From: Duganella sp. CF402
GTDB taxonomy: Bacteria; Pseudomonadota; Gammaproteobacteria; Burkholderiales; Burkholderiaceae_D
Assembly: GCF_900109645.1 (NCBI RefSeq)
Contig: NZ_FOBG01000002.1
Span: 744,001-808,000, forward strand
DNA length: 64,000 bases
Direction: 5' to 3'
In this document: positions 44,918 to 53,075 of the stretch, piece by piece
How positions within the stretch are numbered: position 1 is the stretch's first letter
How the letters are laid out: each line of letters opens with the position of its first letter
Notes under the pieces: model-generated
The model's database searches: none
What the model was told of the DNA's origin: nothing
What the model saw: the letters and a program-made list of their open reading frames with translations, nothing else
Translations under genes and position numbers: made by a program

Positions 44918-47875
44918 ATGAGCTTACGCATCTTCAAAGCCCTTCTGTTCTCGTCCCTGCTCGCAGGGCACTCCCTCTCCGGCGCCACCGCGCCGCGACC
45001 GCTGCTCACCGATTACACCCACACCGCCTGGACCGAACTGGATGGCGCCCCCACCGGCGCCACCAAGCTGGCGCAGGGCGCCGACGGCTGGCTCTGGATC
45101 GCCTCGCCCAGCGGCTTGTACCGTTTCGACGGCGTGCACTTCGAGCGCATCGACAAGGTCTACGGCCACCCGCTGGCCTCCAACAATATCAATGCCCTGG
45201 CCATCGCGCCGGACGGCGCGATCTGGGTCGGCTACCGCATCGGCGGCGTCTCGGTGTTCCGCAAGGATGGCGCGCATACCTATGCCGAGGCCGACGGTCT
45301 GCAACCGGTCGGCGCCATGCACATCGAGATGGCGCCGGACGGCGCCGTGTGGGTCGCCATGCGCGACGGCCTGGCCGTGCTGCGTCCGGGCGCCCAGCGT
45401 TTCCAGTACCTGCCGTCCGAGGCCGGTGTGCCGGCGCTGGGCGTGTTCCAGACCTTGTTCGCGCGCGACGGCACCGTCTGGGTCGGCACCAATATCGGCG
45501 CCTGGTTCCGCCGGCCCGGCGAGCTCCGCTTCAGCCAGGCCTGGCCGCGCGACACGGCGCTGGTGGCGCTGCACGAGGCGCCGGACGGCGCCATCTGGGC
45601 CAATGACTTCAAACACAGCATCTTCAAGGTGCGCACCAGCGCCCCGGCTGCCGGCGAAACCATCAGCGCCGAGTTCGAGGGCGATTCCGTGCGCTTCGAC
45701 CGCCAGGGCGTAATGTGGCTGACCCACTCCCACAGTTTTGAACGCAAGCTGCCGGAAGGCGGCGCCGACCAAAGCGTGACCAAGCTCGACCACATCAGCG
45801 GCCCCATGCTGGGCGCCACGTTTGAGGACCGCGAAGGCAATCTCTGGGTCGGCACTTCGCGCGGCCTCGACCGCTTGCGCCGCAACCGCCTGCACACCGC
45901 GCCGGTGGTCAAGCAGCTCGAATACCCGGCGCTGGTCAGCGGTCCCGACGGCGAAATGTGGGTGGGTGACTACGGCAGCGCCGACCTGTGGAGCTACGGC
46001 CCCGACGGCCGCATCGAGCGCAAGGCCGAGGGCGCGCTCACCGCCAGCTACACCGCGCCCGACGGCACCGTATGGCTGGGCAATCTGGATGGCGTGCGGC
46101 GCCTCGATCGCGACGGCCGCGTGACCTTCTTCGCGCCGCCGGACGAAGTGCGCACCCTGCGCTTCCACGCGCTGCAGCAAGACCGCCACGGCAAGCTGTG
46201 GGCTTCGTTCTCCGCCGGCAAAGGCGTCTATCAACTATCCGACGGCCAGTGGACCAAATCCGGCGGCCTCAAGGGCCTGCCCGACTTGCTGACCACCACC
46301 ATGACCGTCGATGGCAACGGCGACCTGTGGATGGCGCACCAGCGCAGCCAGATCAGCATCGTCAGCGACGACCGGGTGCGCCAGCTGGGGCCGCAGCAAG
46401 GCCTGCAACTGGGCACCATCCTGGCCTTGCAGGTGGAAGGCCGGCATATGTGGATCGGCGGCGAGAACGGCGTGGTGCTGTACCGCGACGGCCGCGTCAT
46501 GCCCTTGCTCGGCGAACGCGGCGAAGTGTTTCGCGGCGCCTCCGGCATCGTGCACCTGCCGGGCGGCGAGCTCTGGATCAATGGCGCGGATGGCTTGTAC
46601 CGCATCGGTGCGGCCGAGCTGGGCAAATGGCTGAAAGGCGACCGCAGCGCCCTGCCCTTCGAACGCTTCGATGCACAGGATGGCATGCAAGGCCACGCGC
46701 CGCAGCTACGGCCGGTGCCATCGCTGAAGCGTGCGCGCGACGGCTTGCTGTGGTACGCCACCACCGGCGGCGTCGGCAGCATCGACCCGGCGCACATCCT
46801 GCGCAATCCGCTGGCGCCGCCGGTGGAAGTGGCGAATCTGCTGGCCGACGGCGTGCCGCATGCCATCCCGCGCAATGGGATGCTGTACCTGCCGCAAGGC
46901 ACGCGCGATATCCAGATCGACTTCACGGCGCTCGGCCTGTCCCTGCCAGAACGTGTGCGTTTGCGCTACCGGCTGGTGGGGCTGGACCGCGCGTGGCAAG
47001 AGCCGGTCGGCCGGCGTCAGGCTTACTACACCAACCTGTCGCCGGGCCAGTATCGCTTCGAGGTGATCGCCTCCAACGAGGACCAGGTCTGGAACACCAA
47101 GGGTGCGGTGCTGGAGATCGATATCCCGCCGACCTTCGTGCAGAGCGTCTGGTTCAAGCTGCTGCTGGTGGCGCTGGGCCTGCTGCTGTTGTATGCGGCT
47201 TATGCCCTGCGCATCCGCTACCTCGAACGCCGCATGCAGGAGCGCTTGCAGGAACGCCTCGGCGAGCGCACGCGCATCGCCCGCACCCTGCACGACACCC
47301 TGCTGCAAAGCATACAGGCGTTGCTGCTGGGCTTCGACGCGCATAGCCGGCATTTGAAGGAAGGCACGCCGGAGCGCATCCGGCTCGATCAAACGCTGAG
47401 CCTGGCCGAGCGGCTGCTGGTGGAGGGGCGCGACCAGATCATGGACTTGCGCGCCTCGGGCTCGCCCGATGTGCTGGCTCTGACGCTGGAACAATTCGGC
47501 AAAGGCCTGGCCGAGCATCGTGCGCACATGTTCGATACCAGGGTCCACGGCACGGCACGTCAGTTACGTGCCGAAGTGCACGATGAGATTTATGCCATCG
47601 CGCGCGAAGCGCTGTTCAACGCCTCGCGCTATGCCGAGGCCAGCCGCATCGTGCTGGAAATCGATTACAGCGGCAGCGCCTTCGTCATGCACATCCGCGA
47701 CAATGGACGCGGGCTGGATGAATCGGTGGCGGCAGCGGGCCACCGGCCGGGGCACTGGGGCTTGCAAGGCATGCGCGAGCGCGCCAACTGCATCGGCGCC
47801 ACACTCGACATCGCCAGCCAGGAAGGCGATGGCACCGTCGTCACCGTCACCGTGCCGGGCAAGAAAGCTTACTGA
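44918..47875 (+). CDS. Propeller-type sensor histidine kinase (HisKA_3)
   Basis: This 985-residue protein has a signal peptide (about 1-24) and a large periplasmic Reg_prop beta-propeller region with repeated LWIAS, IWVGY, VWVGT and LWVGT strands (about 40-640). A Y_Y_Y domain (about 650-740), a membrane helix (about 746-765), a short coiled coil and a HisKA_3 domain follow. The phospho-acceptor His is near 791 (ARTLHDTLLQSIQ). The C-terminal HATPase_c domain has an N-box in AREALFNASRYAEA and DNGRGLD. Kinases of this type normally pair with a NarL-family regulator, but none is adjacent. There is no clear ribosome-binding site, and a terminator stem lies just upstream. Confidence 0.9.
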   Translation: MSLRIFKALLFSSLLAGHSLSGATAPRPLLTDYTHTAWTELDGAPTGATKLAQGADGWLWIASPSGLYRFDGVHFERIDKVYGHPLASNNINALAIAPDGAIWVGYRIGGVSVFRKDGAHTYAEADGLQPVGAMHIEMAPDGAVWVAMRDGLAVLRPGAQRFQYLPSEAGVPALGVFQTLFARDGTVWVGTNIGAWFRRPGELRFSQAWPRDTALVALHEAPDGAIWANDFKHSIFKVRTSAPAAGETISAEFEGDSVRFDRQGVMWLTHSHSFERKLPEGGADQSVTKLDHISGPMLGATFEDREGNLWVGTSRGLDRLRRNRLHTAPVVKQLEYPALVSGPDGEMWVGDYGSADLWSYGPDGRIERKAEGALTASYTAPDGTVWLGNLDGVRRLDRDGRVTFFAPPDEVRTLRFHALQQDRHGKLWASFSAGKGVYQLSDGQWTKSGGLKGLPDLLTTTMTVDGNGDLWMAHQRSQISIVSDDRVRQLGPQQGLQLGTILALQVEGRHMWIGGENGVVLYRDGRVMPLLGERGEVFRGASGIVHLPGGELWINGADGLYRIGAAELGKWLKGDRSALPFERFDAQDGMQGHAPQLRPVPSLKRARDGLLWYATTGGVGSIDPAHILRNPLAPPVEVANLLADGVPHAIPRNGMLYLPQGTRDIQIDFTALGLSLPERVRLRYRLVGLDRAWQEPVGRRQAYYTNLSPGQYRFEVIASNEDQVWNTKGAVLEIDIPPTFVQSVWFKLLLVALGLLLLYAAYALRIRYLERRMQERLQERLGERTRIARTLHDTLLQSIQALLLGFDAHSRHLKEGTPERIRLDQTLSLAERLLVEGRDQIMDLRASGSPDVLALTLEQFGKGLAEHRAHMFDTRVHGTARQLRAEVHDEIYAIAREALFNASRYAEASRIVLEIDYSGSAFVMHIRDNGRGLDESVAAAGHRPGHWGLQGMRERANCIGATLDIASQEGDGTVVTVTVPGKKAY

Positions 47876-47877
47876 AC

Positions 47878-47883
47878 TATAAT
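47878..47883 (+). promoter_or_regulatory. Candidate -10 element of anmK
   Basis: A perfect TATAAT lies 24 bases before the anmK ATG, just after the kinase stop. No clear -35 is seen. Confidence 0.35.
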
Positions 47884-47907
47884 CTGGCGATTGATCAGGA
47901 GAGCGCT

Positions 47908-49005
47908 ATGGCTTTGTACATCGGTTTAATGTCGGGCACCAGTCTGGATGGCGTGGATGGCGCGCTGGCGCAGTTCAATGGGCCTGCCATCACGACGCTG
48001 GCGGCGGCGTACATCGCGTTCCCGCCGTCGCTGCGCGCGGAGTTGATGGCGCTGCAGGCTGCGGGCGCGAACGAGATTGAGCGCGAGGCGCTGGCCGCCA
48101 ATCAGCTGGCGCAGTTTTATGCGCAGTGCGTTGCCGAACTGCTGCGCGAGTCGGGCAAGCAGGCGCAGGACGTGCGCGCGGTCGCCGTGCATGGACAGAC
48201 GATACGCCATCGCCCCGAGCTGGGCTTCACCCGCCAGACCAATAATCCAGCCCTGCTGGCCGAGCTGTGCGGCATCGATGTGATTGCGGATTTCCGCAGC
48301 CGCGATATCGCCGCCGGTGGGCAAGGCGCGCCGCTGGTACCGGCCTTCCATCAGGCTTTGTTCGGCAAGGCCGGGCAGGCGCGCGTGGTGGCGAATATCG
48401 GCGGCATCTCCAACATCAGCGTGCTCGGTGGCGACGGTAGTGTGATTGGCTTCGATACCGGACCAGGCAATGTGCTGATGGACGGCTGGATCGCGCGCCA
48501 TCGCCAGCAAGAATATGATGCGGATGGCGCCTGGGCGGCCAGCGGCAAGGTGATTCCAGATCTGCTGGCCGAACTGCTCAGGGAACCTTATCTGGCGCTG
48601 CCTGCGCCGAAAAGCACGGGCCGTGATTTGTTCCATCTGGATTGGCTCGATGCGCGCCTGGCCGTGCACGCGCCGGCCGCGCCGGAGGACGTGCAGCGCA
48701 CGCTGACGCAGTACACGGCGGTGACGCTGGCCGATGCGATCAAGAAGTACGGCGGCGGCGCCGATGCGGTCTACATTTGCGGCGGCGGCGCCTACAACAG
48801 CGTGCTGATGGATGCGTTGGGTGCCGAGTTGGGCAAGCAGGTATTGGTGGCGTCCACGCAAGCGCTGGGCGTTGCGCCCAACCGCGTGGAGGCGTTAGCG
48901 TTCGCGTGGCTGGGATACCGCTTCAGCGAGCGGCTGGCAGGCAACCTGCCTTCCGTGACGGGAGCAAAAGGCGAGCGCGTGCTAGGCGCGTTCTACCCTC
49001 GCTGA
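47908..49005 (+). CDS. anmK: Anhydro-N-acetylmuramic acid kinase
   Basis: This 365-residue ASKHA-fold kinase hydrolyses the 1,6-anhydro ring and phosphorylates anhydroMurNAc, feeding peptidoglycan recycling. Motifs: GLMSGTSLDGVDGAL (phosphate 1), VAVHGQTIRH, NIGGISNISVL, GFDTGPGNVLMD and CGGGAYNSVLM (adenosine). AGGAG precedes the ATG. It converges with the AraC gene, and a repeat element lies between them. Confidence 0.96.
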   Translation: MALYIGLMSGTSLDGVDGALAQFNGPAITTLAAAYIAFPPSLRAELMALQAAGANEIEREALAANQLAQFYAQCVAELLRESGKQAQDVRAVAVHGQTIRHRPELGFTRQTNNPALLAELCGIDVIADFRSRDIAAGGQGAPLVPAFHQALFGKAGQARVVANIGGISNISVLGGDGSVIGFDTGPGNVLMDGWIARHRQQEYDADGAWAASGKVIPDLLAELLREPYLALPAPKSTGRDLFHLDWLDARLAVHAPAAPEDVQRTLTQYTAVTLADAIKKYGGGADAVYICGGGAYNSVLMDALGAELGKQVLVASTQALGVAPNRVEALAFAWLGYRFSERLAGNLPSVTGAKGERVLGAFYPR

Positions 49006-49022
49006 CCACTTCCCCACCCGCC

Positions 49023-49106
49023 CGTCATTCCGGCGAAGGCCGGAATCTATAGAACGCTGGCGGCAAGTCACACTCAGCATGGATTCCGGCCTACGCCGGA
49101 ATGACG
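49023..49106. repeat. Intergenic palindromic repeat (REP-like), copy 1
   Basis: The 24-base arms 49023-49046 and 49083-49106 (CGTCATTCCGGCGAAGGCC type) are inverted with one mismatch. The spacer contains ATAGAACGCTGG and CTCAGCATGG. The same structure recurs at 58710-58803. It sits between convergent anmK and the AraC gene and lacks a T-run, so it is not a standard terminator. Confidence 0.85.
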
Positions 49107-49128
49107 CGCGCGGGGGCATGGCAGAGAA

Positions 49129-50052
49129 CTATGAACGCCGGGCGGCGATGCGGAACTGGCTTGGCGTCTGCCCTACTTCCTTGCGGAAGAAGCGCGTGAA
49201 GTAAGCTGCGTCGGTAAAGCCCAGCCAGTACGCGATCTGCTCCATCGTCATGTCGCCGAAGATCAGGTTGCGCTTGGCCTCGGTGATGATGCGTGCATGA
49301 ATCATCTTGGTCGGACTCTGCCCCACCGCCGCCGCACACGCCGCGCGCAGCTGCACCAGCGACACGCCCATCATCGACGCGTAATTCTGCAGCTGCAAAT
49401 TCTCGCGGTAATGCGCGTCGATCAGTTCGCGGAAGCGATCCGCCAGCCGCACCTCGCTGCCGCTGGCGACCACACTTTCCAACTCATCCATATGCGCGCC
49501 GCGCACCAGCATCAGCAATAGCGATGTCAGCAGCGCTTCGGTGCCGATCACATGGCCGATGGTCTTGGCCGACACTTCCTGCGCCAGCTTGCCGATCAGA
49601 CTGAAGAACTCATCCGCCGACTCGGCCGCATACGACAGCGGAATCACGCGCGGCGACGCCCACAGCTTGATGAAGTCCTGCAGCTTGCTGTTGATCTGCT
49701 GCAGATAGGACACCTCGATGGTGAGCACCCAGCGATCCACGTCCACCTCGTAATCAAGCCCGTGCACCGATTCATTCGGCAGCAGCAGCGCGCACGGCGC
49801 CTCGAACGGCACACTGTGCCCTTCCAGATTCATCACGCCGCGACCATTACGCACGAAGATCACCTGCCCGTAATGCGGATGTGCGTGCGGCTCGGTGCGC
49901 CAGCGTCCACGTTCCGTCACGTGGCCGATGTTGACGAACCAGTTGTCCTTTTCCTCCGGCTTTTCCACGTACAGACGCACCTTGGGAACGGTAGTCAGCT
50001 TAGGTTTGCCGTTGGCATCGCGTTGATACTTTGTCATCGCATTTGAAGTCAT
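49129..50052 (-). CDS. AraC family transcriptional regulator
   Basis: This 307-residue protein has an N-terminal cupin-like effector domain (HAHPHYGQVIFVRNGRGVMNLEGH, described in part; FEAPCALLLPNESVHGLDY). A long helical linker and a C-terminal double HTH follow (NYASMMGVSLVQLRAACAAAVGQSP and MTMEQIAYWLGFTDAAYFTRFFRKEVGQTPSQFR). The architecture is that of PobR/HpaA-like regulators of aromatic-acid catabolism. AGGAGG is 5 bases before the ATG. It is divergent from the catabolic operon and is its likely regulator. Confidence 0.92.
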   Translation of the reverse strand: MTSNAMTKYQRDANGKPKLTTVPKVRLYVEKPEEKDNWFVNIGHVTERGRWRTEPHAHPHYGQVIFVRNGRGVMNLEGHSVPFEAPCALLLPNESVHGLDYEVDVDRWVLTIEVSYLQQINSKLQDFIKLWASPRVIPLSYAAESADEFFSLIGKLAQEVSAKTIGHVIGTEALLTSLLLMLVRGAHMDELESVVASGSEVRLADRFRELIDAHYRENLQLQNYASMMGVSLVQLRAACAAAVGQSPTKMIHARIITEAKRNLIFGDMTMEQIAYWLGFTDAAYFTRFFRKEVGQTPSQFRIAARRS

Positions 50053-50082
50053 AAACGCCTCCTGACTCGCACTATATCTGCG

Positions 50083-50131
50083 ACTTTTGGCAGGTGCAAT
50101 ACATCAAAACAAAAGTGCCAGCGAATGTCAT
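50083..50131. promoter_or_regulatory. Candidate AraC operator region
   Basis: In the 145-base divergent spacer, ACTTTTG (50083-50089) is inverted at 50110-50116 (CAAAAGT). Loosely similar stretches containing TGGCAGG/TGCCAGC and AATACAT/AATGTCAT lie at 50085-50104 and 50112-50131. These could be AraC half-sites. The match is imperfect. Confidence 0.3.
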
Positions 50132-50197
50132 TTTTGTGTAGAGACGCCCGTAGGTCCAACTCCTATTCTTGCAACATCAAACCAAAGGAGAATGAAG

Positions 50198-51163
50198 TTG
50201 GCCACTAAAGTTAAGCTCAAAATTGCAATTGCCGATCACCCGCACACCATTGCAATCAAAAACGGCTCCATCCCGATCGAGGGTGTCGATGCCGAATTCG
50301 TCACCGTCAAACCACAGATCGGCGCCTTCCGCCGCATGGTGCGCGACGTTGAATTCGACGTCTGCGAGCTGGCCCCCACCACCTACATCATCGCCCGCTC
50401 CTATGGCGCGCCGTTCGTCGGCCTGCCGATCTTCGTAGTGCGGCGCTTCCACCACGGCGGCCTGCTGGTCCGTCCGGACGCCAACATCAAGCATCCGAAA
50501 GACCTGGAAGGCAAGAAAGTCGGCGTGCGCGCCTACTCGGTCACCACCGGCGTGTGGAACCGCCAGGTGCTGATCGACGAATTCGGCCTCGACGCATCCA
50601 AAGTCACCTGGGTGGTGGATGATGAAGAACACGTCACCCAACTGAAACTTCCGGCCAACGTGATCCACGCCGCACCAGACACCTCGCTGGCCGACATGAT
50701 GGCCAAGGGCGAACTGGTGGCCGGCAACGAAGGCGCGGCAGGCATCGGCCGCACCGGCGCGCCAACCGGCGGCTGGCAGGAAGTGGAAGCCGACTACCCG
50801 GACCTGCTGCCGAACGCCGCCGAGCTGGAAAAGGAATACTACGGCCGCACCGGCGTCTATCCAATGCACGGCACCATCGTCGTCAAGGATTCGGTACTGG
50901 CCGAACATCCGTGGATTGCCAAATCGCTCTACAAAGCCTTCGACCAGGCCAAGAAGGAATGGCTGGCCAAGCTGGACTCGGGCGAACTCACCGACAAGAA
51001 ATACCAGGCGCTGCAAGAGATCGTCGGCCACGACCCGCTGCCATACGGCATCGCAGAAAACCTGAAGACCATCGAAACGCTGGAAGCCACCGCCTTCAAG
51101 CAAGGCCTGACCGCGCGCCGCATGGCAGTCAACGAACTGTTCGTTGATCCAAACGCCAACTAA
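50198..51163 (+). CDS. 4,5-dihydroxyphthalate decarboxylase-family protein, copy 1
   Basis: This protein of about 321 residues has the Pht5/type-2 periplasmic-binding fold but no signal peptide, so a cytoplasmic enzyme is likely. Visible family pieces: EGVDAEFVTVKP, FRRMVRDVEFDVCELAPTTYI, GAPFVGLPIFVVRRFHHGGL, DLEGKKVGVRAYSVTTGVWNRQVL and YPMHGTIVVKD. Pht5 decarboxylates 4,5-dihydroxyphthalate to protocatechuate. Start: AAGGAG lies 7 bases before a TTG at 50198 but only 1 base before the in-frame ATG at 50192, so TTG is favoured; the ATG would add two residues. First gene of the catabolic operon. Confidence 0.8.
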   Translation: MATKVKLKIAIADHPHTIAIKNGSIPIEGVDAEFVTVKPQIGAFRRMVRDVEFDVCELAPTTYIIARSYGAPFVGLPIFVVRRFHHGGLLVRPDANIKHPKDLEGKKVGVRAYSVTTGVWNRQVLIDEFGLDASKVTWVVDDEEHVTQLKLPANVIHAAPDTSLADMMAKGELVAGNEGAAGIGRTGAPTGGWQEVEADYPDLLPNAAELEKEYYGRTGVYPMHGTIVVKDSVLAEHPWIAKSLYKAFDQAKKEWLAKLDSGELTDKKYQALQEIVGHDPLPYGIAENLKTIETLEATAFKQGLTARRMAVNELFVDPNAN

Positions 51164-51181
51164 GAAAACAAGAGAGACACC

Positions 51182-52207
51182 ATGATTATCGATTGCCACG
51201 GTCACTTCACGACCGTACCAAAGTCCTTCCGCGACTTCCGCGCCAAGCAAGTTGAATTCGCCAACGATCCGGCCAACGGCCCGTCGCGCGACGAGGCCTA
51301 CGTCTCCGACGACCAGATCCGCGAAGCCATCGGCGGCGGCCAGCTGAAACTGCAACAGGAACGCGGCGGCGACCTGACCCTGTTCTCGCCGATTGCCGGC
51401 CTGATGAGCCATCACCTCGGCAACGAGCGCACCAGCCTGGAGTGGGCCGAAATCTCGAACGACCTGGTCTACCGCGTCACCGAAATGTACCCGGACAATT
51501 TCGCGCCGGTGTGCCAGTTGCCGCAATCGCCGCTGGCGCCACCCAAGAACAGCATCCCTGAGCTGCGCCGTTGCGTGGAAGAGCTGGGCTTCGTCGGCTG
51601 CAACCTGAATCCCGATCCCACCGGCGGCTACTGGACCGGCACCCCGATCACCGACAAAGAGTGGTATCCGCTGTACGAAGCGCTGTGCGACCTCGACGTG
51701 CCGGCCATGATCCACGTGGCCGCTTCGTGCAACCCATGCTTCCACGGCACCGGCGCCCACTACCTGAACGCCGACACCTCGGCCTTCATGCAGATCCTGC
51801 AATCGAACCTGTTCAAGGACTTCCCTAACCTGCGCCTGATCATTCCGCATGGCGGCGGCGCCGTGCCTTACCACTGGGGCCGTTACCGCGGCATGTCGCT
51901 GGAGATGATGGACCGTCCGCTGGAAGGCCTGCTCAACAACATCTTCTTCGATACCTGCGTCTACCACCAGCCGGGCGTGGAACTGCTGACCAAGGTCATC
52001 CCTGCGGACAACGTGCTGTTCGGCTCCGAAATGATCGGCGCGGTGCGTGGCAAAGACCCTTGCACCGGCCACTACTTCGACGACACCAAGCGCTATGTCG
52101 ACGGCATCGCCGCGCTGACCGCCGAAGACCGCCACAAGATTTACGAAGGCAACGCGCGCCGCGTGTTCCCACGCCTGGACCAACGCTTGAAAGCACAAGG
52201 TAAATAA
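51182..52207 (+). CDS. ligJ: 4-oxalomesaconate hydratase, LigJ-type amidohydrolase
   Basis: This 341-residue member of the amidohydrolase superfamily has zinc ligands in the N-terminal IIDCHGHFTT (H6, H8), AMIHVAASCNPCFHGTGAHYLNAD (in part), IPHGGGAVPYHWGR and LFGSEMIGAVRG. The sequence follows the LigJ family closely along its length. LigJ hydrates 4-oxalomesaconate to 4-carboxy-4-hydroxy-2-oxoadipate in the gallate/protocatechuate meta-cleavage pathway. It follows copy 1 of the decarboxylase-like gene by 18 bases, and the next amidohydrolase begins 1 base after its stop. Confidence 0.9.
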   Translation: MIIDCHGHFTTVPKSFRDFRAKQVEFANDPANGPSRDEAYVSDDQIREAIGGGQLKLQQERGGDLTLFSPIAGLMSHHLGNERTSLEWAEISNDLVYRVTEMYPDNFAPVCQLPQSPLAPPKNSIPELRRCVEELGFVGCNLNPDPTGGYWTGTPITDKEWYPLYEALCDLDVPAMIHVAASCNPCFHGTGAHYLNADTSAFMQILQSNLFKDFPNLRLIIPHGGGAVPYHWGRYRGMSLEMMDRPLEGLLNNIFFDTCVYHQPGVELLTKVIPADNVLFGSEMIGAVRGKDPCTGHYFDDTKRYVDGIAALTAEDRHKIYEGNARRVFPRLDQRLKAQGK

Positions 52208-52208
52208 G

Positions 52209-53057
52209 ATGACCTCCATCGTAGACATTCACCCGCACATCATCTCGGACGACGAGCAAGCCTATCCGCCAGCGCCGCTGTTCGGCAAACGCTCGGACTG
52301 GTCGCAGGAACGCCCAAGCACCGTGGAAGCGCTGATCGCCGCAATGGACGCGGCCGGCGTGGCGAAAGCCGCCGTGGTGCACTCATCCACCACCTACGGC
52401 TTCGACAACAGCTACGTGGTCGACGGCTGCAACAAGTACAAGGACCGCCTGGTCGCAGTCGGCTCGGTCGACGTACTGCAGCCTGATGCTGCCAAGACCA
52501 TCGTCGAGTGGAAAGAACGCGGCCTGGCCGGCCTGCGCCTGTTCACCGGCGGCAGCACCAAGGAGTTCGATCCGAGCGAGCTGGAAGACCCGCGCTCGTA
52601 TCCGGCATGGGAACTGTGCTCGGAACTGGGCATCACCATGTGCATCCAGACCGGCCCGATCGGCCTGCCGCAAGTGACCGCGCTGGCCAAGCGCTTCCCG
52701 AAAGTGAAGATCATCCTCGACCATCTCGGCCGTCCGGACGTGCTCGACGGTCCACCGTACGCCAACGCTAAATCGATGTTCGACCTGGCCGCGCTGGACA
52801 ACATCTACTTCAAGCTGACCCCGCGCATCTTCGGCGACGTGAAGAAGGAAAAAGCCAGCGCCGAGACCTTCTTCCCGGCGGTAGTGAAAGAGTTCGGCGC
52901 GCAGCGCCTGGCATGGGGCTCGAACTTCCCGACCTCGCCGGGCACGCTGTCCGAGATCCTCGCCACCGCGCAACAAGGCCTGGCTTCGCTGAGCGATGAA
53001 GACCGCGCCTGGATCTTCGAAAAAACCGCCAAGACCCTGTATCCAAGCCTGGCGTAA
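52209..53057 (+). CDS. Amidohydrolase family protein (PDC-lactonase-like)
   Basis: This 282-residue TIM-barrel metal hydrolase has VDIHPHII at the N-terminus, ILDHLGRPD in the middle and LAWGSNFPTSPG near the end. The DHxGRPD and WG(S/T)(N/D)(F/W)P pattern is that of the LigI (2-pyrone-4,6-dicarboxylate lactonase) and related lactonase group. Such an enzyme could open a pyrone or lactone by-product of ring cleavage. Its one-base spacing from ligJ supports a joint role. Substrate not determinable. Confidence 0.78.
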   Translation: MTSIVDIHPHIISDDEQAYPPAPLFGKRSDWSQERPSTVEALIAAMDAAGVAKAAVVHSSTTYGFDNSYVVDGCNKYKDRLVAVGSVDVLQPDAAKTIVEWKERGLAGLRLFTGGSTKEFDPSELEDPRSYPAWELCSELGITMCIQTGPIGLPQVTALAKRFPKVKIILDHLGRPDVLDGPPYANAKSMFDLAALDNIYFKLTPRIFGDVKKEKASAETFFPAVVKEFGAQRLAWGSNFPTSPGTLSEILATAQQGLASLSDEDRAWIFEKTAKTLYPSLA

Positions 53058-53075
53058 GACCAGAGAAAGAAAAAT

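Noticed and set aside
44918..47875. Hybrid two-component system with fused receiver or HTH
   Set aside because: The protein ends after the HATPase_c domain (VTVTVPGKKAY); no receiver or AraC/NarL domain is fused.
49006..49128. Rho-independent terminator for anmK
   Set aside because: The dyad lacks a T-run and recurs elsewhere as a repeat family, so it is listed as a repeat, although it may slow transcription.
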